64,000 bases of DNA from positions 74,889,169 to 74,953,168 of the forward strand of contig CM043958.1 in the NCBI GenBank assembly GCA_014529385.2, given 5' to 3'. Below the pieces are notes generated by a model that was not told the DNA's origin, ran no database searches, and saw only the letters and a list, made by a program, of their open reading frames with translations. Below are positions 56,690-64,000 of this stretch, piece after piece; position 1 is the first letter of the stretch, and each line of letters opens with the position of its first letter. The position numbers and the translations under genes were made by a program. The DNA comes from Adiantum capillus-veneris (Eukaryota; Streptophyta; Polypodiopsida; Polypodiales; Pteridaceae).

Positions 56690-57150
56690 TCAAACTCTTC
56701 CATTGGTGTCTGGTTCACATCCTTGTAACTATGGTCTTTTTGGTATATTTTGGTTGTAGTCTCCCCACGCGCCTGAGATATATGTGGTCATAACCCCAAT
56801 CATGTACCATCTTTAATTGTCTCATGAACGGTCTTCCCAAGATGATCTCGTAATTGTTCTTTTTGTCAAAACCAACTTTTGCAAATGTATGCTCATACTC
56901 GATTCCGCAAGAGGTGACAATTACTTTTTCTAAAAGTCCTAGAGGCTTTTCCATGAACCCATCTACCAGTTGTAATTTCATTATGGTTGCTCTCAAAGCC
57001 GGTTTTCCCCTTTTTTTAAAGATTTCTTTTATGGCAATAGTGACTCCCGCTCCACTTTCGAGAATATCCTTGGATACTACTCCCTAGAATTCTACTAGTA
57101 GTGTGGTATCTCCATCTTCTCCCTCATAATATTCTCCAACCTTGGTTAAA
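56690..57150 (-). pseudogene. retropepsin-like protease in the normal position
   Basis: Minus-strand reading: VVSKDILESGAGVTIAIKEIFKKRGKPALR (57070-56985), then LVDGFMEKPLGLLEKVIVTS, and NNYEIILGRPFMRQLKMVHDWGYDHIYL (56860-56770). Pattern is D-S-G-A-G and I-L-G-R-P-F of plant gypsy proteases, but the Asp is Glu (TTC on the plus strand at 57058-57060). A TAG lies just upstream (LLVEF-stop-GVV). Confidence 0.8.
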
Positions 57151-57407
57151 GGTACAGGCCTAGTGTTCAGTTGAGGCTTGTCCAATTCTCTGATCCCTTC
57201 TTGAATTCTCGAGGTAGGGTCTTTTACTCCAAATTTTTATAAGCATTTTCCTACTGTGGTCCACATGTTTGGTTGTAACCTCAGGAGTTCAGCTAATGTG
57301 ATAGTGCATGCCACCGGGGTGGACAGTAACCCAATCAACCCTTATGAATCCATTACCCTGTTGGGAGAAAGTCTTTGAGATGGGATTGCTCTCAATTCCG
57401 ACTTAGC

Positions 57408-58200
57408 TTAATACTCCCCTAGGTAAGAGGGTAGGGTTTTTAGCGAGCCAGGTTGACTGTGCCCCGAGCTAATTGACCCCTGGTCCCCCTCTTGTGAATG
57501 CATGTCAAAGTTCATTTGGGATCTTGCCTCAAATTCTTCAATGGGAGGTAAGATCTCATTTTTCTCCTTCTCAGCGCGATTTAGTTGGTGGTTTACCTTG
57601 TTAGCTTCATTTGCTTCCCGGATTTTCTTCCATTGGTCATCTAGACTGTCACACTCTTTATCCATCCCCGCTGATGTTTTAGGTTGAAAACCATCAAATG
57701 TCTCATCAGTTGTATTTGGCACTATGATAGGTTCTTGCTTAGACTCTAAGGCAGTCGTGAGTCCCTCCATTGTGTCTGCTTGTTTCTCTAGAGTTGGTGT
57801 GATAGGGGTTGGAGCTAGAACCTTGTGCAAACTTGCAGAGTTACCAAGTGGGTTTTCTATCAAGGATTGGGATGTTTCAATCATCTTCCGGCACATTTCC
57901 AACATATGGATAAGTCATACATCTTTGCTCTTGACTTTGGTTGTTTTTGAGCCTGGCTTCGTATGCTTTTAAAAGTGTGTCAAGCTGCTCATTTACTTTT
58001 TCTACCAGTACTAATCCTCCCAATCGTGCACTTTTGGGTTCCACTATTTCCTTGGGCCCTATGGTTGCAGCAGTGTGGGAACTTAAACTAGTTAGATCCT
58101 CTAACCGCTCCAATCTATCCTTTGTGTGTTTTAACTCCTCGGATAGAGCCATTTTCTCTCGTTCTTTCTGGCTTTCATACGAGCCTTTCTCGCTTTCCAA
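57408..58200 (-). pseudogene. gag C-terminal / spacer region
   Basis: Two overlapping frames between the zinc knuckles and protease. The first (58200-57877) is charged and probably helical (QKEREKMALSEELKHTKDRL). The second (57905-57408) is Ser/Thr/Glu-rich (MLEMCRKMIETSQSLIENPL, LNRAEKEKNEILPPIEEF). No known domain; likely a disordered spacer of the polyprotein. Confidence 0.45.
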
Positions 58201-58220
58201 TTTCTTTGTTGATTTTTCAT

Positions 58221-58619
58221 TTATGCACTAGGGGCATCAGTCTTTGGCTCTTCAACTATGGGTTCGCTTGTCCTTCTTTGGGCTTGTGCCTGTGTGACTG
58301 CCTGAATCGGTATTATTGTTTCATTTTCTGACCCTCCACTGGATTGCACTGCTTCTAGCATGTTCAAAATAGTTTTTGCTCCTTTTATCGAGTTCTTAGG
58401 GCAATCAAGAATCAAGTGAGTAATTCCACACTCGTTGCAATACGCGTTGACTCTAATGATTTCATCATGAGGGCAGTCCCTTAGCCAATGATCTCCGCCA
58501 CACTTGTAGCAGGGTCCCTTATGCTGTTGAGGTGCTCCTTGAGCTCCTCTTTGTTGGTAAGCATGCCTCTGTCCACCCATGCCTCCGTTGGCTATGAACA
58601 ACAGTGTTCGTTCATCCAA
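58221..58619 (-). CDS. gag zinc-knuckle region of the giant element
   Basis: A 132-codon frame with two knuckles, CYKCGGDHWLRDC and CNECGITHLILDC, both CX2CX3HX4C (one residue shorter than the commonest spacing). A Gln/Gly-rich segment precedes. RNA-binding nucleocapsid part of gag, continuous with the capsid frame upstream. Confidence 0.82.
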   Translation of the reverse strand: MDERTLLFIANGGMGGQRHAYQQRGAQGAPQQHKGPCYKCGGDHWLRDCPHDEIIRVNAYCNECGITHLILDCPKNSIKGAKTILNMLEAVQSSGGSENETIIPIQAVTQAQAQRRTSEPIVEEPKTDAPSA

Positions 58620-58661
58620 GCTGTATCTTCCTTCTCCTACAGCCTGTGCATCTGTTGGTGG

Positions 58662-59693
58662 TCATGTACTTCCAATCATGCTCCAAGGTTCTTGCATCTT
58701 AGGTTCTTTCGGTGGATAATAGACAGCATTTGCTACATATCCATTGGGATCTTCGTAATATGCATGCATAGGTACAAAATCCTTCTCTTCTGGTTCGTTT
58801 ACCATTGGTGCATATCTTATGCTGACCGGTCGTACTCTTGGTAGGGGTGGTTTTTTCCCCAATACTGGTTGTGGTCTTTCCACTCCTACAAGTCCTGGTA
58901 GGTCACCTGCTTGATACCTAGGCATCGTTGGCATTTGAGGAGATGCTACTTGAGCTTGGGGAGCATAAGGTCGCTCTCTCACATATCCCTTGTTATAATA
59001 ACATTCCTCTGTCACATGGTTTGTCCATTTTTGTTCAATTGCACACCACTTCGGCTGCTTAGCTTGAGGCTTGGCATACATATTAATTTTTTTTAGCACT
59101 TCCTCCACAAGTTGCTTCTGGCTTACAGCTACTTCTTCTTTCGGTGTTGTCTTAGTGGACTTGCTTCCACTTTGTTGTGAGGATGAATCGTCATCAAGAT
59201 CCTTGTACACCACACAATTGTCTACAAGGTAAAGAGCTTCCTTAGTTAACTCAGCTAACGTTGTGCTTCTCTTCATATGTAAGTCCTTCTGGAGATCTGT
59301 GTTTCTCAGTCCTTGAATAAATATAAGCATAAGTCTAGATTGGGTTGGTAATTCTTCCACAGGGTAGAACTTCACATATCTCTTTAGTCGTAGGGCTGCC
59401 TTTCTCATAGATTCCCCTTCTTTCTGTTTGAATTTATGGATTTGTGAGACTATATTATGATCTATCCCCCTTTGTGAGAATTCCTCAATAAACTCGTCAA
59501 AAAACTCCTCCATAGACTCAAAATCTCTACGCTCCACAGAATCAAACCAAGTGGCGGCATCCTCTTCTAGGGTAAGTCCAAACCTTGAAAATTGAGTATA
59601 AAAATCGAAAACTTCTTCAGCTCTAATTACACGCACAAAGGCTGCTACATGATCCCTAGGATCTCTGTTTCCCGAGTATTTCTTGTTTACCAC
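58662..59693 (-). CDS. gag capsid region of the giant element
   Basis: A 343-codon frame. KKYSGNRDPRDHVAAFVRVIRAEEV, FGLTLEEDAATWFDSVERRDFESMEEFFDEFIEEFSQRG, EGESMRKAALRLKRYVKF, QSRLMLIFIQGLRNTDLQKDL is the standard retrotransposon gag core. A Pro/Tyr-rich tail (YAPMVNEPEEKDFVPMHAYYEDPNGYV) leads to the zinc-knuckle frame after a frameshift. True start is further upstream; the N-terminal region at 60050-60967 is probably part of the same protein. Confidence 0.88.
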   Translation of the reverse strand: MVNKKYSGNRDPRDHVAAFVRVIRAEEVFDFYTQFSRFGLTLEEDAATWFDSVERRDFESMEEFFDEFIEEFSQRGIDHNIVSQIHKFKQKEGESMRKAALRLKRYVKFYPVEELPTQSRLMLIFIQGLRNTDLQKDLHMKRSTTLAELTKEALYLVDNCVVYKDLDDDSSSQQSGSKSTKTTPKEEVAVSQKQLVEEVLKKINMYAKPQAKQPKWCAIEQKWTNHVTEECYYNKGYVRERPYAPQAQVASPQMPTMPRYQAGDLPGLVGVERPQPVLGKKPPLPRVRPVSIRYAPMVNEPEEKDFVPMHAYYEDPNGYVANAVYYPPKEPKMQEPWSMIGST

Positions 59694-60049
59694 TTTTGCA
59701 CTTTAGAAGGTCTAATTCTATGATGGTCTACAAATCTCATCATTGGTTCTCCTAGAGGTGCTCCTAAGTAATAATTTTTGACGGTTCTTGCAAGAGGTGG
59801 TTTATCTCTCCAAACTCGTTCTCTTTGATCTCGTTCTATGGGTTGTCTTCTGGGCTCTGCCGACTCTTAAGTTTTTGTCTTACTCTCGCCTTGATACTGT
59901 GAATGGAGTGGTGGTTCTTGTAAATCTCTTAACCCTCGTGCGTCTGGATAACCTCCTCTTTTTTGGTCTTGTTCAAACGTTGCATTTTGTTGAAGCCATG
60001 CCTCCAATGATGGTTGGGTTGCCTGTTGGTTTTGGTAGTTGACCGTCTG
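59694..60049 (-). pseudogene. joining region between N-terminal gag and capsid
   Basis: In the frame of the upstream block, after a TAG: QTVNYQNQQATQPSLEAWLQQNATFEQDQKRGGYPDARGLRDLQ, then, in another frame, a segment resembling TVKNYYLGAPLGEPMMRFVDH, common just before gypsy gag cores. It shows that the two blocks were one reading frame before decay. Confidence 0.5.
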
Positions 60050-60967
60050 CTACAGTTGGTTAGAATGTGATGTTGCATCGTACTCTTTTGAAAATGGATT
60101 TTTTGACTTGCTAGGGGTATAGGTGGACCTTGGTACTTCTTCGGGGGCATATGCTGATGTTTCTAGAACTGTTGCCTTATCTACCTCCTCTAGCAGAATT
60201 CGTTTGTATTCTCGCCCGTACCTGTCAACAAAAATGATATCCTTCCTCATAGCAATTTCATAAGAGAACAAGTAAAGAACCTTGTCGTTGCTTAATTCAT
60301 TTGGGTAGGATTCTTTGCATAAAAAATAAGAGACTACTCCCTCGCTCTCATGCTTGTAAATTCCCACATTCTCATTATAGGTAGAGACTCTGGTTGTTTT
60401 TTTATCATACATAAAAAGAGCTCCAGGTCGATCAATTTTAGGAGGCGGCTCTTGAGTTTCTGAGACCATTTTTCCTTTTGCCACATTATCTGCATACCTG
60501 TCGTAATCCTCAGGGTTGCTAACTATTAGATAGTGGTTCCCCTTTTCATCTCGGAATCTATCTCCATCATCATAGACTTGAATTATCTCTAGTCTTTGAG
60601 AAGGCCGTTCCTCTATACAAATGCACTTGCGTCCCCGATAGTCAGAATAAACTAGGGCTACCCGAGAGTTTTTTCCTTCTAAGAAGATGATAGTGAACTT
60701 GGCCTTCTTCAAAGGGTTTTGGGAGGTGCTTCCCGCTAGTATTGGTCCTTCATTGGAGAATCCTTCTGGCTGTTGACTACCCATCATGAAGAAGAACTTG
60801 TATGATGGAGTGTCAATATCACTACCTTCCTCAATGATTGGGGCTAATGGATCTAGCCTTGCCTGTGTTACACTCTCCTCAGTGGATACTAAGCTACCCT
60901 GATCACCTGCCACTTTTTGGTCTCTTGGAATGTGTCTTCCTGATCTTAAATTCATCAAACTTAGCAA
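60050..60967 (-). CDS. N-terminal gag region of unknown function, giant gypsy family
   Basis: A 305-codon frame: NLRSGRHIPRD, DQGSLVSTEESVTQARLDPLAPII, FFMMGSQQPEGF, VYSDYRGRKCICIEERPSQRLEIIQVYDDGDRFRDEKG, NPEDYDRYADNVAKGKM, DRPGALFMYDKKTTRV, KVLYLFSYEIAMRKDIIFVDRYGREYKRILLEEVD. Matches 32664-33400 of the plus copy. It precedes gag after a 1.6-kb leader. Extra N-terminal blocks are known from Ogre/Tat-type gypsy elements, but I see no recognisable domain here. Confidence 0.6.
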   Translation of the reverse strand: MLSLMNLRSGRHIPRDQKVAGDQGSLVSTEESVTQARLDPLAPIIEEGSDIDTPSYKFFFMMGSQQPEGFSNEGPILAGSTSQNPLKKAKFTIIFLEGKNSRVALVYSDYRGRKCICIEERPSQRLEIIQVYDDGDRFRDEKGNHYLIVSNPEDYDRYADNVAKGKMVSETQEPPPKIDRPGALFMYDKKTTRVSTYNENVGIYKHESEGVVSYFLCKESYPNELSNDKVLYLFSYEIAMRKDIIFVDRYGREYKRILLEEVDKATVLETSAYAPEEVPRSTYTPSKSKNPFSKEYDATSHSNQL

Positions 60968-62598
60968 TGTTATTTATCACAAATCCAACCACTCACGTGG
61001 CAAGGGATCAATTTCCACACAACTTCTTGCCTTGCTGCTGAATATACCTTACAAAAGCGTTTAATTTCGGCAATTGAATCAAATCATTTAACCACTAGAG
61101 GTGGTCTTAGTAATGATTGGTATAATTGGAGGGTTAATCCCAACCACTATTGTACTCTATACACTTCTGATGTTCTTGATTAGGTCCACTGATCTTGAAC
61201 TATACACCACCCAAGTGTTTGTCAGTCTAGAGGTAAAGTCTTACTTCCGTCACAAGGTCAAACAAAGTCCAATTTCACTTCTAAAAGAATTTCTAGAACC
61301 CTTAAGTCAATTAGAACCTCCTTGTATGTCCACAGTTTCATATTTTCCTAGAAATGACCCTGTAGACATCCTACGCGTAGGATTTCCTTTTGCTTTATTT
61401 CAGCTAAAATTTGAAATGTAGATTTCCCTTGATGTGTTGAGCTCACAACTGTTCTTAATTTTTGGTTTGGACATCTATAAGCTGGTCAATCAATCAGAAA
61501 TCTGTTCCAGAAGCCTAATGTCCGTTTTGATGAATTCACCAGTCAAATCAACTCCAAATTGGACCCAACTTGACTAGGGAGGTTTGTCTAAGCTATATGA
61601 GAGCCTGGTATGCCTCAAATATATTTTTAGGCTTTTAATCATGCATTAGACATCCTACGCGTAGGATGTCTTTTGCATCAGAATTTAACCCAACTTAGCC
61701 CACATCTTTTCCTTGATGTGATGAGCTCACTCGTTTGTTTAGATTTGTTTTTGAATGTCAAAAGACCCCAAACTTAGCTATTCTAGCCTTTTTCCGTCAA
61801 AAATGCTAAATTCTTCTTAAACACTAATTTTCTCACCTAATTGAGATGAAACCTTTCACATGCACTCAATAAATCATGAAGACATCCTATGGTTTTGGTC
61901 TCACAATTATGCCTTGGCACAATTTGGGTAGGATGTCTCGCAATTCCTGTCTTTTGGCCACAATCTATCAAGATATGGTCGATCTTCCACTTTCCACGTT
62001 AAAATAGGGTAAAACCTACCTTCTAAACACTCTGGTAAACTCAGATTCTCTAAATTCCTGCCATATCACCCTGTAGACATCCTATGCACAGGATGTCTCC
62101 TGCCTTAAAATTTAATTATTCTCTACCAGTGGGCTTCCCTATGCTTTTCATATCTCTTAGCACGAATCACAGAAACTTATGGACTTCAAATCAGCTTCTA
62201 AACACAATTTATCGTCTTTTATAGTTCTTTGATGAGCCTAACAGCAAATATAACATGCATGAAGTGCTCCAGATCATAAATCATGATGTCCTACTTACCC
62301 TACTCCTACTCATCATGTGAGATGGTGATTTTGGTGTCTCGGTTGCTTCCTAGCCTCCCACGAACTCTCAAGCTATCTTCTCACGGAATCTACCACTCCA
62401 ATTCCTACTCTCCACACCACAACCTAACTAATACTACCTAAGTCTAAGGATCTAGGCCAGACACACACTCCCTAGACTCCTCCTAAGACCTAGAGAATCC
62501 ACCACTCTCTGATCCTATCTAAATGTAAAATAAGACTCTGGCAAGCCAGAGAATCCCTATCCTCAAGGACTAATTTTGGTCACCTACCTAGGGTTTTC
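60968..62598 (-). other. 5' leader with palindromes, giant element
   Basis: Untranslated leader between primer site and first coding block. Palindromes at 61364-61387 (right arm damaged), 61648-61671 (perfect) and 62075-62098 (centre altered); between the last two a palindrome is split, arms at 61880-61889 and 61929-61938 with ~40 bp between. Order mirrors the plus copy. Confidence 0.85.
61364..62098. repeat. 24-bp palindrome array in the 5' leader
   Basis: Three whole copies and one split copy; 61364 to 61648 is 284 bp. Same sequence as all other arrays in the window. Confidence 0.93.
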
Positions 62599-62618
62599 GT
62601 CCTCGACAGCGGCGCCGA
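62599..62618 (-). promoter_or_regulatory. primer-binding site, tRNA-Asp type (mutated)
   Basis: Minus strand TCGGCGCCGCTGTCGAGGAC directly after the LTR end CCAACA. Same site as 30826-30845 with two more changes. Confidence 0.82.
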
Positions 62619-63551
62619 TGTTGGCGGATACACCGCGACGGACATTAGCACAACGAGAACTCACCTAACAAGAATTGTCAGCTAAGGACGAAGCTCGACC
62701 TGCAGGTGCATGGAAGCAAGCATAGGGTGTCAACCTACACTCGACCGACTATTGACTACTTCCTAGAGAGGTCTCTACCCAATGTCTAAGTTACAGCCTA
62801 CAACAGTGCTCAGGAGGAGATTTCCTACAATGCTTCCATGAGCCAAATACCCATCATACATTCTCAAAACGCTACGAAACTTGAGAGATATCCTATTAAC
62901 ACCAATAGGCCACTCTCCCTAAGGTCCGTGACCCAAACCCTACCCAAAAACACCCAGTCAAGAATCATGTAGGATGTCTGACAGGTTTTTTTAGGAAGAC
63001 ATTTTTGAAAACTAAGATGCCTAATGTGTAGCTTTACTCAATACGAACGCGTGGATATGCTGAAATGCAAAAAAAGACACCGTATGCTTATCGAAGCACT
63101 AGAAATAGCTCACAGGTCAATCTCGCGAAGTCGGGCCGTACCCGCATAATGTAGGTGTTGGCGTGTAGCTCTCTCCGGGGGAAACACATTGCACTTCTTC
63201 GCACTCGATCCCGACCACAAGTGTGCTCATAGCGTCAAGATAAACTCTCACTCTCTCTCGTACATAGAATAAGCTTCTCACAGACACTTCATAACAATGA
63301 ACAAAGGGGTTTTTTATTGAGGTCAAAATTTGGTATATATACCTTCCAAATACAAAACCTCATCTTCCAAAGTAAACTCCTACTCAGTCTAATGGCAAAA
63401 ATAATATACAAAATTGGAAACTTCTGCAAGCCCCAAGTATTTACAAATGAAATTACACGTTTTCTTAATCAGAGAATGACTACATAGGATTTCTTTCTTT
63501 TCTCATTTCGTCAGTCTTCAGTTGAGTGTAGCCGCCAGTCTTCAGCTAACA
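62619..63551 (-). repeat. 5' LTR of the giant element
   Basis: 933 bp, same termini as 44020-44953. Half palindrome at 62966-62979. Followed on the plus side by TGGGC. Confidence 0.95.
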
Positions 63552-63652
63552 TGGGCGTACTTCCCTTTGTGGACTGATCATTTCCTTAGGGCATGGTACT
63601 TCTCTTTACTCATGTGCCAACTCTCATTCACCGCATCACTCTAGGGGGGATT
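63552..63652 (+). pseudogene. 3' tail of copia pol and polypurine tract
   Basis: Starts with the right target duplication TGGGC. The copia pol frame resumes here and stops at TGA (63575-63577). About 65 bp of untranslated sequence and the purine tract CTAGGGGGGATT (63641-63652) lead to the 3' LTR. Confidence 0.88.
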
Positions 63653-63880
63653 TGTTACCATAGACATGTGGTAGTGACGTGTGTGTTACACACTAGGACC
63701 GGCAGGGCATTTTTTCCCTGTTTAGGAGGTTTTTTCCCCCGAGCATTGTATATACGTCCATCACTCCAGGGCTATCTATCTTTCCATTGCGTACTAAGTA
63801 ACACACTCTCTATTGTGTGCCTTGAGCTTCCTTTGTCTTCTCCAAGCTGTGTGCGTCTCTCTGCAACCCTAATTCCAACA
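63653..63880 (+). repeat. 3' LTR of the copia element
   Basis: 228 bp, TGTTACCATAG...TTCCAACA; about 15 differences from the 5' LTR, mostly transitions. Followed by TCGTA, the right target duplication. Confidence 0.96.
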
Positions 63881-64000
63881 TCGTATCCTATTGTGGTCCC
63901 TCTATTGGATAGCCCTATTGTAATGTATCTTCTCTAGAAAGCATAAAAGAGCTATGAGCGCTCATTGTGGAGTGTGCTACTAGCCAACCTCTAGGAACCC
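63881..64000. other. right flank of the copia insertion
   Basis: 120 bp, no feature recognised; continues the sequence that ends at 39050 before the copia element inserted. Confidence 0.5.

Larger units (their letters stand above)
44020..63551 (-). mobile_element. complete giant Ty3/gypsy element (19.5 kb), minus strand
   Basis: Two LTRs of 934 and 933 bp in the same orientation, a polypurine tract inside the left one, a primer site inside the right one, and a 5-bp target duplication. Reading on the minus strand: leader, N-terminal gag region, gag, zinc knuckles, protease, linker, reverse transcriptase, RNase H, two zinc-binding-like modules with integrase, second protease-like domain, Trp-Pro repeat protein, noncoding palindrome block, large 3' protein. 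Protease-RT-RNase H-integrase order makes it gypsy; no chromodomain; tRNA-Asp-type primer and long extra 3' coding region resemble the Athila/Tat side. Many stops and shifts: not autonomous now. Confidence 0.95.
39051..63880 (+). mobile_element. Ty1/copia element split by a nested gypsy insertion
   Basis: 5' LTR 39051-39277, primer site, gag, protease, integrase, reverse transcriptase, RNase H to 44019, then the 19.5-kb insertion, then the last codons of pol, polypurine tract and 3' LTR (63653-63880). Removing the insertion and one target duplication gives an element of about 5.3 kb. Flanks TTGTA (39046-39050) and TCGTA (63881-63885) are a 5-bp target duplication with one change. The integrase-before-reverse-transcriptase order defines Ty1/copia. 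LTRs differ at about 15 of 228 positions by hand. Confidence 0.95.

Noticed and set aside
57941-58844. Plus-strand frames with hydrophobic stretches resembling membrane proteins
   Set aside because: Antisense of gag and zinc-knuckle coding sequence in the minus-strand element; no homologue expected.

Overview
The window is repeat-on-repeat plant DNA. Every recognisable coding block belongs to an LTR retrotransposon: Ty3/gypsy with and without a chromodomain, and Ty1/copia. Primer-binding sites match plant initiator tRNA-Met and tRNA-Asp. I recognise no host gene, rRNA, tRNA or CRISPR. This suggests a vascular plant with a very large, repeat-rich genome; a fern or another non-flowering plant is plausible but not shown by the sequence. 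All coding blocks carry stops or frameshifts, so the elements look old and silenced.

Layout. 1-4231: pieces of a chromodomain-type gypsy element (gag, an integrase scrap, an LTR start, the start of a second gag, a chromodomain end). 6655-8620: a decayed copia element on the minus strand. 9900-15443: microsatellites and two decayed primer-site relics. 15444-20125: a complete but dead 4.7-kb gypsy element with 171-bp LTRs. 20176-21770: an LTR-like start and a ~152-bp tandem repeat. 21775-33763: a composite of a giant gypsy family in plus orientation, in which one LTR has a polypurine tract on its left and a primer site on its right. 33968-36250: a gypsy gag interrupted by a candidate small LTR element. 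39051-63880: a copia element (227/228-bp LTRs) split by a complete giant gypsy element on the minus strand (44020-63551, 19.5 kb, ~934-bp LTRs, target duplication TGGGT/TGGGC).

The giant family is the most interesting content. Read 5' to 3' it has: LTR, tRNA-Asp-type primer site, a long leader, an unknown N-terminal gag region, gag with two zinc knuckles, protease, an unusual linker, reverse transcriptase, RNase H, integrase with two zinc-binding-like modules, a second protease-like domain after integrase, a Trp-Pro-rich repeat protein, a ~2.7-kb noncoding block, then a large 3' protein (unknown N domain, proline-rich linker, long coiled coil, conserved C domain), polypurine tract and LTR.

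Both long noncoding blocks (the 5' leader and the block before the 3' protein) carry copies of a 24-bp perfect palindrome: AGACATCCTACG followed directly by its reverse complement. Copies recur about every 285 bp, and arms stay nearly intact while the surrounding repeat units diverge. The arrangement is present in both copies of the family in this window. It is the best candidate here for an undescribed cis-acting system. All identity and spacing statements come from hand alignment.
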